Below, piece after piece: positions 1 through 9,238 of a stretch of 64,000 nt of DNA. The stretch's first letter is position 1. Each line of letters opens with the position of its first letter. The stretch is from Heteroscillospira sp050943935 (GTDB taxonomy: Bacteria > Bacillota > Clostridia > Oscillospirales > Oscillospiraceae): assembly GCA_050943935.1 (NCBI GenBank), contig JBMNQC010000004.1:62001-126000 (forward strand), given 5' to 3'. Made by a program: the position numbers and the translations under genes. The notes under the pieces are model-generated. The model was given only the letters and a program-made list of their open reading frames with translations, was not told where the DNA came from and searched no databases.

Positions 1-33
1 CAACAATTCTTCATTATTCACTTTTCATTCACC

Positions 34-68
34 AAAAACCGGGAGAGCGTTTGCTCTCCCGGTTTTCC
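34..68 (-). terminator. Rho-independent terminator, probably bidirectional
   Basis: A 14-bp perfect stem (35-48 with 53-66, loop GTTT) has an A run on its left and a T run on its right, so it can end transcription on both strands. It follows the minus-strand URO-D gene that ends at 107. Confidence 0.8.
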
Positions 69-106
69 TATATTCTTCCCGCGTGCCGATGCGGGATGAA
101 ATAAGC

Positions 107-1234
107 TTAATACTTGCAGTTGTCCTGGAAGGCCTCCCACATGGCCATGATGTTTTCCACAGGCACGTCGGGCTGGAAGTTGTGGATGGGGGCGAACACG
201 AAGCCGCCGCCCGGGGCAAGCTGGTCTATACGGCGCTTCACCTCGTCCTTTATCTCCGCAGGAGTGCCGTGGGGCAGCATGTTTTGAGAGTCGATGGTGC
301 CGCCCCAGAACACTATGTCCTTGCCGAAGTCCTTTTTCAGCCGCACCACATCCATGCCCTTGGCGCTTATCTGCACAGGGTTCAGTATGTCCACACCCGC
401 CTCTATGAGGTCGGGGATAATGTCGCTGACTGCGCCGCAGGAGTGCAGGAATACCTTTACGCCGTACTTCTCCTTCACATAGTGGTACAGCTTGGACTGG
501 CGGGGCTTTATGAGCTCCCGGTACATGGCGGGAGAAATGAACAGGCCGTTCTGAGTGCCCAGGTCGTCGCCCTCGTTCACGATGTCTATGCTGTCGCCGA
601 ACACGGAGAACAGCAGGTCGTAATACTTTATCTTCTGCTCCAGCAGGCCGTCCAGAAACTCCTCAACAGTATCGGTGTCAACGGCAAGCATGGTGAGCCA
701 GTTGTTGAAGCCGAAAATGCGGGGGCCGGTCTGCAGGAAGCCGTTGGTGTATGCCTCGCCGCAGAACACGGGGTAGCCTTTTTCGTGGTAGGCTCGGGCC
801 TCCTCCAGGGCCTTGGGGTTGGGTCTGGACATCTCAGGCCAGACATATTTCTCCTGGGGCTTGTCGGCGTAGGGGAACTTCACCATGTCGTAATAGAGTC
901 CGCCCTGCTTGGCCATTCGGTACTCCACGCCCCAGCAGTCACGGTAGCAGTAGTCGGTGTCGGTCTCCCAATCCTCTCCCGGTGCGTCAATCATGCACTC
1001 AAGTGGAGTGCGGATATCGGTTTTCAGCCTCTCGGACAGGGCGTCGTCGGGAATTACCAGCTGGCTGACCTTATTGCAGATCCTGATGGGCTTCTCGGGC
1101 AGGCCGAAATGTCTGACCATATTCTTGTATGCGCCCACGGTAAACCGGCAGGATTTGCCGCAGCCGAAGTCCAGGGGCACCCGGTCGGGCTCGGAATGAC
1201 CCAGCGCTGTGAGTACTCTTTCTCTGCTGTTCAT
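107..1234 (-). CDS. Uroporphyrinogen decarboxylase family protein (methyltransferase-like)
   Basis: The 375-residue protein belongs to the URO-D superfamily, which holds true uroporphyrinogen decarboxylases and the zinc-dependent corrinoid:CoM-type methyltransferases (MtaA/MtbA-like). The N-terminus (MNSRERVLTAL...PDRVPLDFG) is typical of the anaerobe-specific subgroup, and a HSCG motif near residue 270 looks like half of a methyltransferase zinc site. No haem biosynthesis gene lies nearby, so a role in C1 or methoxy-compound transfer is more likely than haem synthesis, but the substrate is unknown. I chose ATG at 1234 because GGAGG lies 7-12 bases upstream; an in-frame start at 1249 would sit on that site. 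The gene is followed by a strong terminator and looks monocistronic. Confidence 0.85.
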   Translation of the reverse strand: MNSRERVLTALGHSEPDRVPLDFGCGKSCRFTVGAYKNMVRHFGLPEKPIRICNKVSQLVIPDDALSERLKTDIRTPLECMIDAPGEDWETDTDYCYRDCWGVEYRMAKQGGLYYDMVKFPYADKPQEKYVWPEMSRPNPKALEEARAYHEKGYPVFCGEAYTNGFLQTGPRIFGFNNWLTMLAVDTDTVEEFLDGLLEQKIKYYDLLFSVFGDSIDIVNEGDDLGTQNGLFISPAMYRELIKPRQSKLYHYVKEKYGVKVFLHSCGAVSDIIPDLIEAGVDILNPVQISAKGMDVVRLKKDFGKDIVFWGGTIDSQNMLPHGTPAEIKDEVKRRIDQLAPGGGFVFAPIHNFQPDVPVENIMAMWEAFQDNCKY

Positions 1235-1359
1235 GTAAATTACCTCCATTTCACAAAAATCGAGAAAAATTTGAAATTTGAAATTTATTTAATTCCTGTT
1301 GAAACAAATATACAGCTATCACGCCAAAAAGTCAACACCATTTTCTGCTTTTGCGCAAA

Positions 1360-1391
1360 ATGAAACCCCGGAGCATCCCCCGGGGTTTCGT
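1360..1391 (-). terminator. Terminator after the iron alcohol dehydrogenase
   Basis: A 10-bp perfect stem (1362-1371 with 1380-1389) is followed on the minus strand by TTTT. It lies downstream of the gene that ends at 1423. Confidence 0.65.
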
Positions 1392-1422
1392 AGTATATTC
1401 AAATCAGCAGCAAAAGGCTGCC

Positions 1423-2532
1423 TTATATTTTATTACGCAGGAAGTCCTCTATACGCTGGGTGGACACCTGGTTTACGTTGTTACCCCAGTTGGAGGCCTC
1501 AACAGTAAACTGCGCTATCTCCCCAATGCGTTCGGGAGCTATTCCGGCCTCGCTCAAAGTGCAGCGCAGGCCGACCTCCCGTTTGAGCACATTCAAAGCG
1601 TCAGCCAAAGCACCTGCATCCGCAAAGCCTATCTCCCGGGCAAAATCGTTCAGCTCGGGCCTTGCCTCCGCGTTCAGCCGATACCAAGCGTCGGCGGTGA
1701 ATGCGCAGGCCTCGCCGTGAGGGATACCAAACGCACCGGTAAGATGATAGCTGCAGGCGTGGCTGCCGGTGGTGCCGGTGATGGAGAAGGCCAGTCCGGC
1801 CACTATGCTGGCTGTGCACATATGACGGCGGGCCTCAGTATCACCGCCGTTGCGGTAGGCCACAGGCAGATAACGGAAAACCAGACGGGCCGCCTTTACG
1901 GCCAGAGCATCGGTGACAGGAGTGCTCTTCACGCTGCTGAGCGCATCCAAAGCGTGCATAAGCACATCAATGCCGCTGGAGGCCGTAACCTTGGGCGGGC
2001 AGGTGTAGGTCAGCTCCGGGTCGACTATCGCCACCTTGGGGAAGAACAGAGGAGACGCCACAACGCCCTTCTCACCCGTCTCCTTATCGCTGAGTATACT
2101 CACGGCGGTGACCTCGCTGCCTGTGCCGGCGGTGGTAGACAGGGCGATTATGGGCAGCGCCTGAGTTATAGGCTTCCCATCCAGTATTTCCCGGCCGCTC
2201 ACATTCATGGCAGCCGCTGCCGCCGCGCTCTTGGCGCAGTCTATGGCGCTGCCGCCGCCCACGGCAATTACGCAGCCGGCCCCGCAGCCCCGGATAACGT
2301 CGGCTGCGCCGTCCACATTTTTAACAGAGGGATTGGGCTCGATATCGCTGAACCGCCCCACTATTTTGCCGCCTGCGGCCTGGGTCAGCTTTTCCGCCAC
2401 ACCACAGGACTCAGTAAACGGGTCGCATACCATAACAGCCTTGTCGAAGCCGTTTTTTTCCATGATCTCGCCAAGTCGGATGCTCATTTTCTCGCCAAAC
2501 AGCACCTCAGTCGGATGAAAATGTCTCCACAT
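1423..2532 (-). CDS. Iron-containing alcohol dehydrogenase
   Basis: The 369-residue protein is a group III (iron-dependent) alcohol dehydrogenase, which interconverts an alcohol and an aldehyde or ketone with NAD(P)H. The nucleotide-binding GGGSAIDCAK motif lies near residue 95. Acidic and histidine metal-ligand segments (DVLMHALDAL, HGEACAF) follow in the second half, and GTGSEVTAVS lies between them. The start is ATG 2532, with TTGGAGGGG seven bases upstream; the TTG at 2547 is part of that ribosome binding site. It lies between terminators, alone in its unit. The substrate cannot be told from sequence; fermentative aldehyde reduction or 1,2-diol metabolism are both possible. Confidence 0.9.
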   Translation of the reverse strand: MWRHFHPTEVLFGEKMSIRLGEIMEKNGFDKAVMVCDPFTESCGVAEKLTQAAGGKIVGRFSDIEPNPSVKNVDGAADVIRGCGAGCVIAVGGGSAIDCAKSAAAAAAMNVSGREILDGKPITQALPIIALSTTAGTGSEVTAVSILSDKETGEKGVVASPLFFPKVAIVDPELTYTCPPKVTASSGIDVLMHALDALSSVKSTPVTDALAVKAARLVFRYLPVAYRNGGDTEARRHMCTASIVAGLAFSITGTTGSHACSYHLTGAFGIPHGEACAFTADAWYRLNAEARPELNDFAREIGFADAGALADALNVLKREVGLRCTLSEAGIAPERIGEIAQFTVEASNWGNNVNQVSTQRIEDFLRNKI

Positions 2533-2707
2533 AGTGTTCCCCTCCAAGTATTTGTTAATTTGTTAACACGGGATGGTAACACAATAGCAGAGTAGCGCCG
2601 TTTGTGCAAGACAGAATTTTAACAAAGTTTTGGTATGATGGTAGGACTTTTTGTCGTTTTTGTCAAATCGCTGACAATCTTCCACAAAATATCGAATAAA
2701 ATTTCTC

Positions 2708-3868
2708 TCATTCTGTCACGCGGCTGAAAATCTCATTAAAGAACGCCCTTATCTCGTCCTCGGCCGCCGCGGCGCTGCCCTGGGCGAAGGGGGGCTTGCC
2801 GCCGCCTCGTCCGTTCAGGGCGGCGTTCAGCTCCCGGACAAGGGCGCGCACATCCCCGCCCTGCTTGCCCACGGCGTATTTATATCCGCCGCTGTCGCTG
2901 CCGCTGAACACGGCGCACAGCTCTCCCGTGCGCTCCATAAGCGCGCCGCACAGACGGGCTATGCCGTCCGGGCTCAGCTCCGGCTCAAACACCAGTTGAC
3001 TGCCCGCGGCGTCCTCCGCCATGGATGTAAACAGCCGGTTTTCAAGATTTGCAGCCCGCATTTTAAGCCGCCGGTTCTCCTCAAAGAGACGCTCAAGCGC
3101 CCCGGAGGTGCGCTCCTCCGGCACGGACAGGGCCACGGAGACCGCGTGGTTTTCATTTGCCACCGCGTCAAAATACCGGTAGGCCCGCTCTCCGCAGACC
3201 ATCTCCACCCGAACGCCGCCCCGGAGCTTCTGGACGTTCAGCAGGCGTATGCAGCCTATCTCGCCCGTGCGCTTCACATGGGTGCCGCAGCAGGCGCAGA
3301 CATCGGCGCCTGGAAATGTGACTATGCGCACATCACCGGTCAGCGCCTTTTTGCTGCGGTAGCTTAGCTCGTCCAGCTCCGCGCCCCGGTAGAAGGCTAT
3401 CTCCACCGGCTCGTTTGCCCATACCCGGCGGTTGGCCTCGTACTCTATCTCACGGAGCTGCTCCAGGCTCAGCTCCCCGCTCACATCTATGGCAACCACC
3501 TGTTCACCCATGTGGAAGCCCACGTTTTCAAGGCCGTAGCACTCATGTATGAGGCCGGAGACTATGTGCTCGCCGGAGTGCTGCTGGGTCAGGTCAAAGC
3601 GGCGGGCCCAGTCAATTTTTCCATCCACCGTCTCACCGGGGGTAAGCGGCGCGTCCGTATAGTGCAGCACCTGACCGGCCTTTTCATGGACGTCCAGCAC
3701 CCGGACGCCGCCGAGACTGCCTCTGTCCGCTCCCTGGCCGCCGCCCTCGGGATAAAAGGCGGTCCTGTCCAGAACCACCGTGAATCTCTCCTTTTCCTCC
3801 CGGCACTCAAGCACCCGGGCGGTAAATTCCGTCATGTGTGAATCTATGTAATAGAGCTTTTCAGTCAT
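2708..3868 (-). CDS. AlaX-type alanyl-tRNA editing protein with DHHA1-like tail
   Basis: At 386 residues this resembles the editing and C-terminal parts of alanyl-tRNA synthetase without the aminoacylation core (AlaX-L type). Such proteins hydrolyse mischarged Ser- or Gly-tRNA(Ala) in trans. The zinc site is visible: HSGEH near residue 97 and CACCGTH near residue 190. A coiled-coil helix (about 245-285) and a glycine-rich C-terminal segment (GGGKPPFAQGSA) match the DHHA1 domain. The start is ATG 3868 with GGAGGAGAGGAA in front. The gene stands alone; 3869-3992 is a divergent promoter region shared with the small membrane protein. Confidence 0.88.
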   Translation of the reverse strand: MTEKLYYIDSHMTEFTARVLECREEKERFTVVLDRTAFYPEGGGQGADRGSLGGVRVLDVHEKAGQVLHYTDAPLTPGETVDGKIDWARRFDLTQQHSGEHIVSGLIHECYGLENVGFHMGEQVVAIDVSGELSLEQLREIEYEANRRVWANEPVEIAFYRGAELDELSYRSKKALTGDVRIVTFPGADVCACCGTHVKRTGEIGCIRLLNVQKLRGGVRVEMVCGERAYRYFDAVANENHAVSVALSVPEERTSGALERLFEENRRLKMRAANLENRLFTSMAEDAAGSQLVFEPELSPDGIARLCGALMERTGELCAVFSGSDSGGYKYAVGKQGGDVRALVRELNAALNGRGGGKPPFAQGSAAAAEDEIRAFFNEIFSRVTE

Positions 3869-3992
3869 TTCCTCTCCTCCAAAGGGCAGTCATTTTGAAT
3901 GAATTATACATCAAAACCGCCGGGCTGTATAGACAAACCGGCGGCTCCGTGGTATAATTTTGAAAAATACCGGATACATTGGAGGTCTACGC

Positions 3993-4184
3993 ATGACAAA
4001 AACGTTCAAATATCTATATCTGCTCTGCGGCTGCATCGGGCTCTTCGGCGCCTATCAGTATTTAATGCACGACAGGGGCATAGCCATTGTTTTTGTTGGC
4101 TTCGTCCTGTGTATCCTGTTTCGCATGCTCTTTGTCCGCAGCCTTGTGAAGGACTATGAGGAAAAAGAGGGCAGAAAATCTTAG
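3993..4184 (+). CDS. Small membrane protein, two predicted helices
   Basis: This 63-residue protein is not recognised. It has two hydrophobic segments (about residues 6-23 and 30-49) and a charged tail ending in EEKEGRKS, so it should be a small inner-membrane protein with a cytoplasmic C-terminus. The chosen start is ATG 3993 because GGAGGT lies seven bases upstream; an in-frame ATG at 3960 lacks a good site. It is divergent from the AlaX gene and followed directly by a strong hairpin terminator. Confidence 0.6.
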   Translation: MTKTFKYLYLLCGCIGLFGAYQYLMHDRGIAIVFVGFVLCILFRMLFVRSLVKDYEEKEGRKS

Positions 4185-4221
4185 CAAAAAATGCCGGACA
4201 CTAAAAAGTGTCCGGCATTTT
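4185..4221. terminator. Bidirectional terminator between convergent genes
   Basis: An 11-bp perfect stem (4191-4201 with 4208-4218) is flanked by A6 on the left and T4 on the right. It separates the small membrane protein gene (plus) from the alarmone synthetase gene (minus). Confidence 0.85.
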
Positions 4222-4226
4222 CATCA

Positions 4227-4907
4227 CTACCGGCTTTCCGCCGAGATGCTGCGGCTTATCTCCTGCATTTTGGCGTCTATGTCCGAGAGCTGCTGGGCGC
4301 AGAGGCGCAGCTCCTCGGTGGCCTCGGGGGAGACATTTTTATTGGATTTGTAGTGGAGCTCATGCTCCAGACTGGCCCACATATCCATGGCTATGGTGCG
4401 CAGCTGTATCTCCACCGGGAGACGGAGCACCACCTCGGAGATGGTGACGGGCACTTCTATAACCAGATGCAGGCTGCGGTAGCCGTTTTCCTTTGGCTCT
4501 GCTATGTAGTCCGTTCTGCGCAGCAGGGTGAAATCCCTGTGCTTTTCTATCACCCGGGCCAGACGGTATATATCGTCCGTATAGCTGCATATAACCCTGA
4601 CTCCGGCCACATCCTGAATGTGCTCCATGATGTTCTGTGTGTTCACGTCGTAGCCCTTGCGTCTGAGCTTGTTTACCGTGCTCTCCGCCGTTTTCAGGCG
4701 GCACTCCATATGGTGTATGGGATTGTGGTCGTAGGTGACGGAAAATTCGTCGTCCAGAATTTCCAGCTTGGTGCTGACTTCCATCATAGCCCCGCGATAG
4801 AGATGCGCCAGGCGCATATAGCCCTTCACAAAGTCCTCGGTAAGCTCCATCTGCCGGGGCAGCTCAAACCGGTTGATGTTCACAGCCCGCTGTTTTTCCA
4901 GTATCAT
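4227..4907 (-). CDS. relQ: Small alarmone synthetase (RelQ/YjbM-like GTP pyrophosphokinase)
   Basis: The 226-residue protein carries only the RelA/SpoT synthetase domain, which transfers pyrophosphate from ATP to GTP or GDP to make (p)ppGpp. Recognisable elements are the DVAGVRVICSYTDDIY strand (about 95-110), the substrate-binding segment PKENGYRSLHL (about 138-148) and VEIQLRTIAMDMW (about 164-176). There is no HD hydrolase, TGS or ACT domain, and the length fits the RelQ/RelP class (about 210-260 residues). ATG 4907 is preceded by AGGAGG. A separate long Rel protein is expected elsewhere in the genome. The symbol follows the family and is not a proven orthology. Confidence 0.88.
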   Translation of the reverse strand: MILEKQRAVNINRFELPRQMELTEDFVKGYMRLAHLYRGAMMEVSTKLEILDDEFSVTYDHNPIHHMECRLKTAESTVNKLRRKGYDVNTQNIMEHIQDVAGVRVICSYTDDIYRLARVIEKHRDFTLLRRTDYIAEPKENGYRSLHLVIEVPVTISEVVLRLPVEIQLRTIAMDMWASLEHELHYKSNKNVSPEATEELRLCAQQLSDIDAKMQEISRSISAESR

Positions 4908-5028
4908 TCAGCCAACCTCCTTTGGAAACTGACTGTATTATACCGCGGCAATATTGCGAAACTATGAATTATCCGTTGTGAAAGTATAATTTTCCTGGTT
5001 TTGCCCCGATTCTATATTCCGGACAAAA

Positions 5029-5066
5029 AATCGAGCCGCCGTTCGGTAATTTTACCGGACGGCGGC
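5029..5066 (-). terminator. Terminator of the D,D-carboxypeptidase gene
   Basis: A 15-bp stem (5035-5049 with 5052-5066, one G-T wobble) is followed on the minus strand by TTTTTT within 5022-5034. Confidence 0.85.
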
Positions 5067-5073
5067 CTCAGAT

Positions 5074-6573
5074 TTATTTTTTGAAAAATTCGTCGAAATA
5101 ATCTCTGTCCACAGCTCTCTGCTCGCGGCGCTGTTCGGGCGGAGCGGCGTGCACCGGCTCACGCTCAAACTGCTCCATCGTCTGTGCCGCCGCCTGCAGC
5201 TCCTGCTCTCTGCGGCGGCGCTCGGCGGCCTGCCGTGCGCGCATGGCGCGGATATAACGGCGGCGCTGGCGGCGGTACATCACAACAGACACGATATACA
5301 GCACCAGAAGCAGCAGCAGAACCCCCGCCGCCACCTTCACCCACAGGAGACCGAAGAAATCGCCCACGGTGTTTTTAAGATAGCTCATTTTTGACAGCTC
5401 CACGGATGAGGCCGCCACCAGCTTCACCGTGCCGTAATTTACATCGTCTTTGGACACCGTGACCTCGCCCAGAACATCGCCCGCAGCTATGGGAGCCGGG
5501 AGCGCGCCTCCGTCCTCGCCCACGCTGGTTTTTATACTCAGCTCAAAGCTGTCATCAGTCGTATCGTTTGGCAGATAAGCTGTCAGAGCGTTCTGGGGCT
5601 TCAGGGAAACCTTGTCGCCGTCCGCGCCCATGGCCACATCCACCGTGGTCACAACGTCGTTCACATCCAGCAGGTTCCGGAAGCTGAAGTTTTCAAAGCC
5701 CCAGTCGTAAAGCCGTCTGGAGTCGGTGAAGTTTGAGTATGTAACGGCGCCGCCGCTGTCCTCCACCACACCGCCCATGACGACGCAGAGAAGCTGTATG
5801 CCCTCTTTCTCCGCGGTGGACACCAGGCAGTAGCCGGCGGCGGAGGTATAGCCCGTCTTTACGCCGTGGGCATATTCGTACTCATAGCCGGGATAAAGCA
5901 GGCTGCTGTTGTTTATCAGGCCGTTGGAGTTTATGAGGGTGCGCTTTTCAAACATGTTGGTGGCAGGCACCTCGTATTTCACCGTATCGCATATGGTCAT
6001 AAACTCGCTGTGGCTTATGGCCTCAAGGGCTATCTGAGCAAAATCCCAGGCTGTGGTGTAGTGGTTCTCGTTGGGCAGGCCATGGGTATTGGCAAAATGT
6101 GTGCCTACGCAGCCCAGCTGGGCGGCGCGCTCGTTCATCATATCCACAAAGGCGGGGATGCTGCCGGCCACATGTCTCGCGATAACGTTGCAGGCGTCGT
6201 TGCCGGAGGAGAGCATGGCGCAATAGAGCAAATCCTCCAGAGTCATGGTCTCGCCCACCTGCAGGCCCACGCTGCTGCCGTCGGGAATAAGGTCCGTGGT
6301 CATTTCCGCGTCGGCAGTTACCACATCGCTCAGACTCACCTCTCCGGCCTCCACAGCCTCCACAGCCAGCAGCACCGTCATTATCTTCGTGGTGCTGGCG
6401 GGGTATACCCGGGCGTTTTCTTCCTTGGCATAGATGATGCTGCGGCTGTCCGTCTCCATAAGCAGAGCGGCGCCTGAATTGACCGTCGGGTCGTCCAGCG
6501 CCTGCGCCGCGGGAGAGATGCAGCCAAGCAGGATCACCGCAAGCAGCAGAGTTAAAATCTTCAAATTTCTCAT
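5074..6573 (-). CDS. Serine-type D-alanyl-D-alanine carboxypeptidase (S11, DacF/PBP5 type)
   Basis: This 499-residue penicillin-binding protein trims the terminal D-Ala from peptidoglycan stem peptides outside the membrane. It has a signal peptide (about 1-25) and the three active-site motifs: STTK (60-63), SGN (123-125) and KTG (239-241). A PBP5-like C-terminal beta domain follows. The C-terminus is unusual: a true membrane span (about 411-432) followed by an Arg/Glu/Ala-rich cytoplasmic tail of about 65 residues, instead of the usual amphipathic anchor. I chose ATG 6573 (GGAG nine bases upstream) over the 6624 start because it places the signal peptide at the N-terminus. Confidence 0.9.
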   Translation of the reverse strand: MRNLKILTLLLAVILLGCISPAAQALDDPTVNSGAALLMETDSRSIIYAKEENARVYPASTTKIMTVLLAVEAVEAGEVSLSDVVTADAEMTTDLIPDGSSVGLQVGETMTLEDLLYCAMLSSGNDACNVIARHVAGSIPAFVDMMNERAAQLGCVGTHFANTHGLPNENHYTTAWDFAQIALEAISHSEFMTICDTVKYEVPATNMFEKRTLINSNGLINNSSLLYPGYEYEYAHGVKTGYTSAAGYCLVSTAEKEGIQLLCVVMGGVVEDSGGAVTYSNFTDSRRLYDWGFENFSFRNLLDVNDVVTTVDVAMGADGDKVSLKPQNALTAYLPNDTTDDSFELSIKTSVGEDGGALPAPIAAGDVLGEVTVSKDDVNYGTVKLVAASSVELSKMSYLKNTVGDFFGLLWVKVAAGVLLLLLVLYIVSVVMYRRQRRRYIRAMRARQAAERRRREQELQAAAQTMEQFEREPVHAAPPEQRREQRAVDRDYFDEFFKK

Positions 6574-6717
6574 GTTAATCTCCAGCAAACTATGGTATGA
6601 TAGAGTATATCTCCGTCTTTGCATAAGGCGGTCGAATATACCGCTATTTTTAATATTATATAGATATGCTGTCGGAAAAGCAACACCAAAAATTTCTCAG
6701 CGGGGAGGCGGCGGACT

Positions 6718-7125
6718 TTGAAGCTCCGGAAAAGCGAACTTATTCTGCTTGTGCTCACGGCTGCGTTCCTGACCGCCGCAGCGGTGCAGACCCTTCTGCC
6801 ACTTCGCCGGCCCGAGAGCACTCTGGTTAGCACACAGCTGTCCCCTCCGCCGGAGGAAATGCTTATATCCGGCTCCGGAGAGACCGCCGGTGAGGGCGTG
6901 GGCATAGTGAACATAAACACCGCGGACGCGGAAACTCTGTGCCACCTGCCCGGCATAGGCCCGGAGCTGGCCGGACGCATTATCGCCCGGCGTGAGGAGC
7001 ACGGCCCTTTCTCCTCACCGGATGAGCTTATGGAGGTATCCGGCATAGGAGAAAAGACCTTTAAGGCCCTCAGCGGCCTCATCACCTGCAAGGAGGAAGC
7101 CCATGAAAATACTGGTAGTCGATGA
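6718..7125 (+). CDS. ComEA-like helix-hairpin-helix protein
   Basis: The 135-residue protein has an N-terminal membrane anchor (about 7-27), a short linker, and a C-terminal double helix-hairpin-helix unit (VNINTADAETLCHLPGIGPE, then SPDELMEVSGIGEKT). This is the DNA-binding end of ComEA, which captures double-stranded DNA at the cell surface during competence. The SLBB domain of full-length ComEA is missing, and comEB or comEC are not adjacent. The start is TTG 6718 with GGGGAGG about ten bases upstream. It overlaps the next gene by 23 bases, so it probably leads the operon with the two-component system. Confidence 0.8.
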   Translation: MKLRKSELILLVLTAAFLTAAAVQTLLPLRRPESTLVSTQLSPPPEEMLISGSGETAGEGVGIVNINTADAETLCHLPGIGPELAGRIIARREEHGPFSSPDELMEVSGIGEKTFKALSGLITCKEEAHENTGSR

Positions 7126-7798
7126 CGAAAAGCTGCTTGTAAAGGGAATAAAATTCAATCTGGAAAACGAGGGCTACGAGGTGGACGCCTGCTACGACGG
7201 CGAGAGCGCCGTGGAAAAGGCAAAGACCGGCGAGTACGGCCTTATCCTGCTGGATCTTATGATGCCCAAGCTGGACGGGCTGGGCGCCTGTATGCAGATA
7301 CGGGAGTTCTCCAATGTGCCCATCATTATGCTCACGGCCAAAAGCGAGGATACGGACAAGCTCATAGGCTTTGAGTACGGAGCCGACGACTACATCACCA
7401 AGCCCTTCAACATACTGGAGCTGAAGGCCAGAGTCCGCGCCCTGCTTCGCCGCAGCGCCGCGGTGTCCGCGGCCGAGGGTCAGAGGAGCGGCGCGAAGCT
7501 CAGCCGGGGGCACATCACCATAGACGCGGAGCGCCGCAGCGCATCCGCCGACGGCGTGACTGTGGAGCTTACGGTAAAGGAATTCGACCTTATAGAGCTT
7601 CTGATGAAAAATCCCGGCAAAGTCTTTTCCCGTGAAAATCTGCTGGATATGGTCTGGGGCTACGACTATCAGGGCGATATACGCACCGTGGATGTGCATG
7701 TGCGCCGCCTGCGGGAAAAGCTGGAAAAAAATCCCGCAGAGCCCGCCTGCATCATAACCAAATGGGGCGTTGGCTATTACTTTGCCGACCAGGAGTGA
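7103..7798 (+). CDS. OmpR/PhoB-family response regulator
   Basis: This 231-residue response regulator has a receiver domain with the acidic pocket VDDEK (7-10), the phosphoacceptor Asp51 in LLDLMMPK, a conserved Thr (LTAK) and Lys (TKPF). A winged-helix DNA-binding domain occupies about 135-230 (VELTVKEFDLIELL ... RTVDVHVRRLREKL). It should be phosphorylated by the kinase directly downstream. The start codon has AGGAGG eight bases upstream, inside the comEA-like gene. The target genes are not known from sequence. Confidence 0.93.
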   Translation: MKILVVDDEKLLVKGIKFNLENEGYEVDACYDGESAVEKAKTGEYGLILLDLMMPKLDGLGACMQIREFSNVPIIMLTAKSEDTDKLIGFEYGADDYITKPFNILELKARVRALLRRSAAVSAAEGQRSGAKLSRGHITIDAERRSASADGVTVELTVKEFDLIELLMKNPGKVFSRENLLDMVWGYDYQGDIRTVDVHVRRLREKLEKNPAEPACIITKWGVGYYFADQE

Positions 7799-7804
7799 CC
7801 GGGT

Positions 7805-9238
7805 ATGGAAGAAAGCAAGCGCAGACTTACTCTGCGTTCCTCTCTGGCGCTGAAGCTGTGCGCCATATTTCTGGCTCTGGTTTTCGGCGTGGTAATACTG
7901 CTGAACATCTACCCCGTTACTCTGGCCAGAGATCTGGTGAGCGCCAACAAGAAAAGCTCCATGCTGGCACAGGCGGCTGTGATGTCCAGCTCCCTGGCCG
8001 CGCTGGAGGAGCTGACCGGCGACGGCGTATATCAGGCCATGGAGCTGCTGGACACAGCCACCGGCTACCGGGTCATAGTCACGGACAGCAGCGCGCGCAT
8101 ACTCTACGACAACGCCCCCTCCTCCGCCGTCGGGCGCTACGCCCTGTGGAGCGAGCTGAATCTGGCCCTGAACCGCAAGGTGGTTTTCTACTCCAAATAC
8201 GCCGACGACGCCTTTCTCTCCAGGGCCGCCACCCCGGTTGTATATAACGGCGGCGTCATAGGGGCCGTGTTCCTGTATGAATACGACTCGGAGCAGTCGG
8301 CCCTCATATCCGGCATACGGGACACCATGTTCCGCCTGTCCATTATGCTCAGCTTTTTCTCGCTGGTGCTCATACTGTTTTTCTCCCGGGCGCTCACCCG
8401 GCGCATAAGCGACCTTGTGGCGGCCATAAACATAGTGCGCGAGGGCGACTACGACTACCGCATCCCCGTTGTGGGCACGGACGAGGTCTCCTTCCTCACG
8501 GAGGAGTTCAACGGCATGACCGACCAGCTGCGCGAGACGGAGGAGCGGCGCCGCCGCTTTGTGTCCGACGCCAGCCATGAGCTGAAGACCCCCCTGGCCT
8601 CCATACGCCTGCTGTCCGACAGTATAGTGCAGACCGAGGGCATGGACAGCGCCACCATGCGCGAATTCGTCACCGACATAGGCGCTGAGGCCGAGCGCCT
8701 CCAACGCACCACGGAAAAGCTCCTGAGCCTCACCAGGCTGGACAGCTCCGTAACTCCCGTGAGGGAGAAGGTGGACATAAAGGCCGTGGCCGAAAACACC
8801 CTGCGCCTGCTGCATCCGCTGGCAAGCGGACTGCGGATTTTTCTCAAGTACGAGCTCAGCGAGGGCTGCGTCATATTGGCCAACGCCGACGACATATATC
8901 AGATAATCTTCAACCTCGTTGAAAACGGAATAAAATACAACGTGCCCGACGGCATGGTGAACATGCGCCTCAGCTCCACGGCCGACCGTATTTGCCTGGT
9001 CGTAGCCGACAGCGGCATAGGCATACCCGCCGAGGATATGCCCCACATCTTCGACCGCTTTTACCGTGTGGATAAGGCGCGGTCCCGGGAGCACGGCGGC
9101 AGCGGTCTGGGACTCAGCATAGTGCACACCGCCGTTGAGGCAAACGGCGGCGAGATATCCGTGTGCGCAAACGAGCCAAGGGGCACCCGCTTCACCGTTA
9201 TCTTCCCCAAATACACCGGAGAGGAGGAGCAGCCTTGA
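7805..9238 (+). CDS. Membrane sensor histidine kinase (HAMP, HisKA, HATPase_c)
   Basis: The 477-residue kinase has a first membrane span (about 16-36), an extracellular sensor of about 130 residues, a second span (about 176-196), HAMP (about 197-250), a HisKA domain with the phosphorylated His258 in DASHELKTPL, and a complete HATPase domain (N box NLVENGIKYN, G1 DSGIGIP, F box FDRFYRVD, G2 GGSGLGLSIV). It starts six bases after the regulator gene stops. There is no PAS domain, so the extracytoplasmic loop is the likely sensor. The downstream lipoprotein gene shares the stop codon bases. Confidence 0.92.
   Translation: MEESKRRLTLRSSLALKLCAIFLALVFGVVILLNIYPVTLARDLVSANKKSSMLAQAAVMSSSLAALEELTGDGVYQAMELLDTATGYRVIVTDSSARILYDNAPSSAVGRYALWSELNLALNRKVVFYSKYADDAFLSRAATPVVYNGGVIGAVFLYEYDSEQSALISGIRDTMFRLSIMLSFFSLVLILFFSRALTRRISDLVAAINIVREGDYDYRIPVVGTDEVSFLTEEFNGMTDQLRETEERRRRFVSDASHELKTPLASIRLLSDSIVQTEGMDSATMREFVTDIGAEAERLQRTTEKLLSLTRLDSSVTPVREKVDIKAVAENTLRLLHPLASGLRIFLKYELSEGCVILANADDIYQIIFNLVENGIKYNVPDGMVNMRLSSTADRICLVVADSGIGIPAEDMPHIFDRFYRVDKARSREHGGSGLGLSIVHTAVEANGGEISVCANEPRGTRFTVIFPKYTGEEEQP

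Noticed and set aside
83..1363. 426-residue plus-strand frame opposite the URO-D gene
   Set aside because: Antisense to a gene with a good ribosome binding site and family motifs; it has no start signal.
7082..9127. 681-residue open frame opposite the first two-component system
   Set aside because: It is antisense to three genes with clear motifs, lacks a ribosome binding site and has Ala/Gly/His/Val-rich shadow composition typical of GC-rich third positions.
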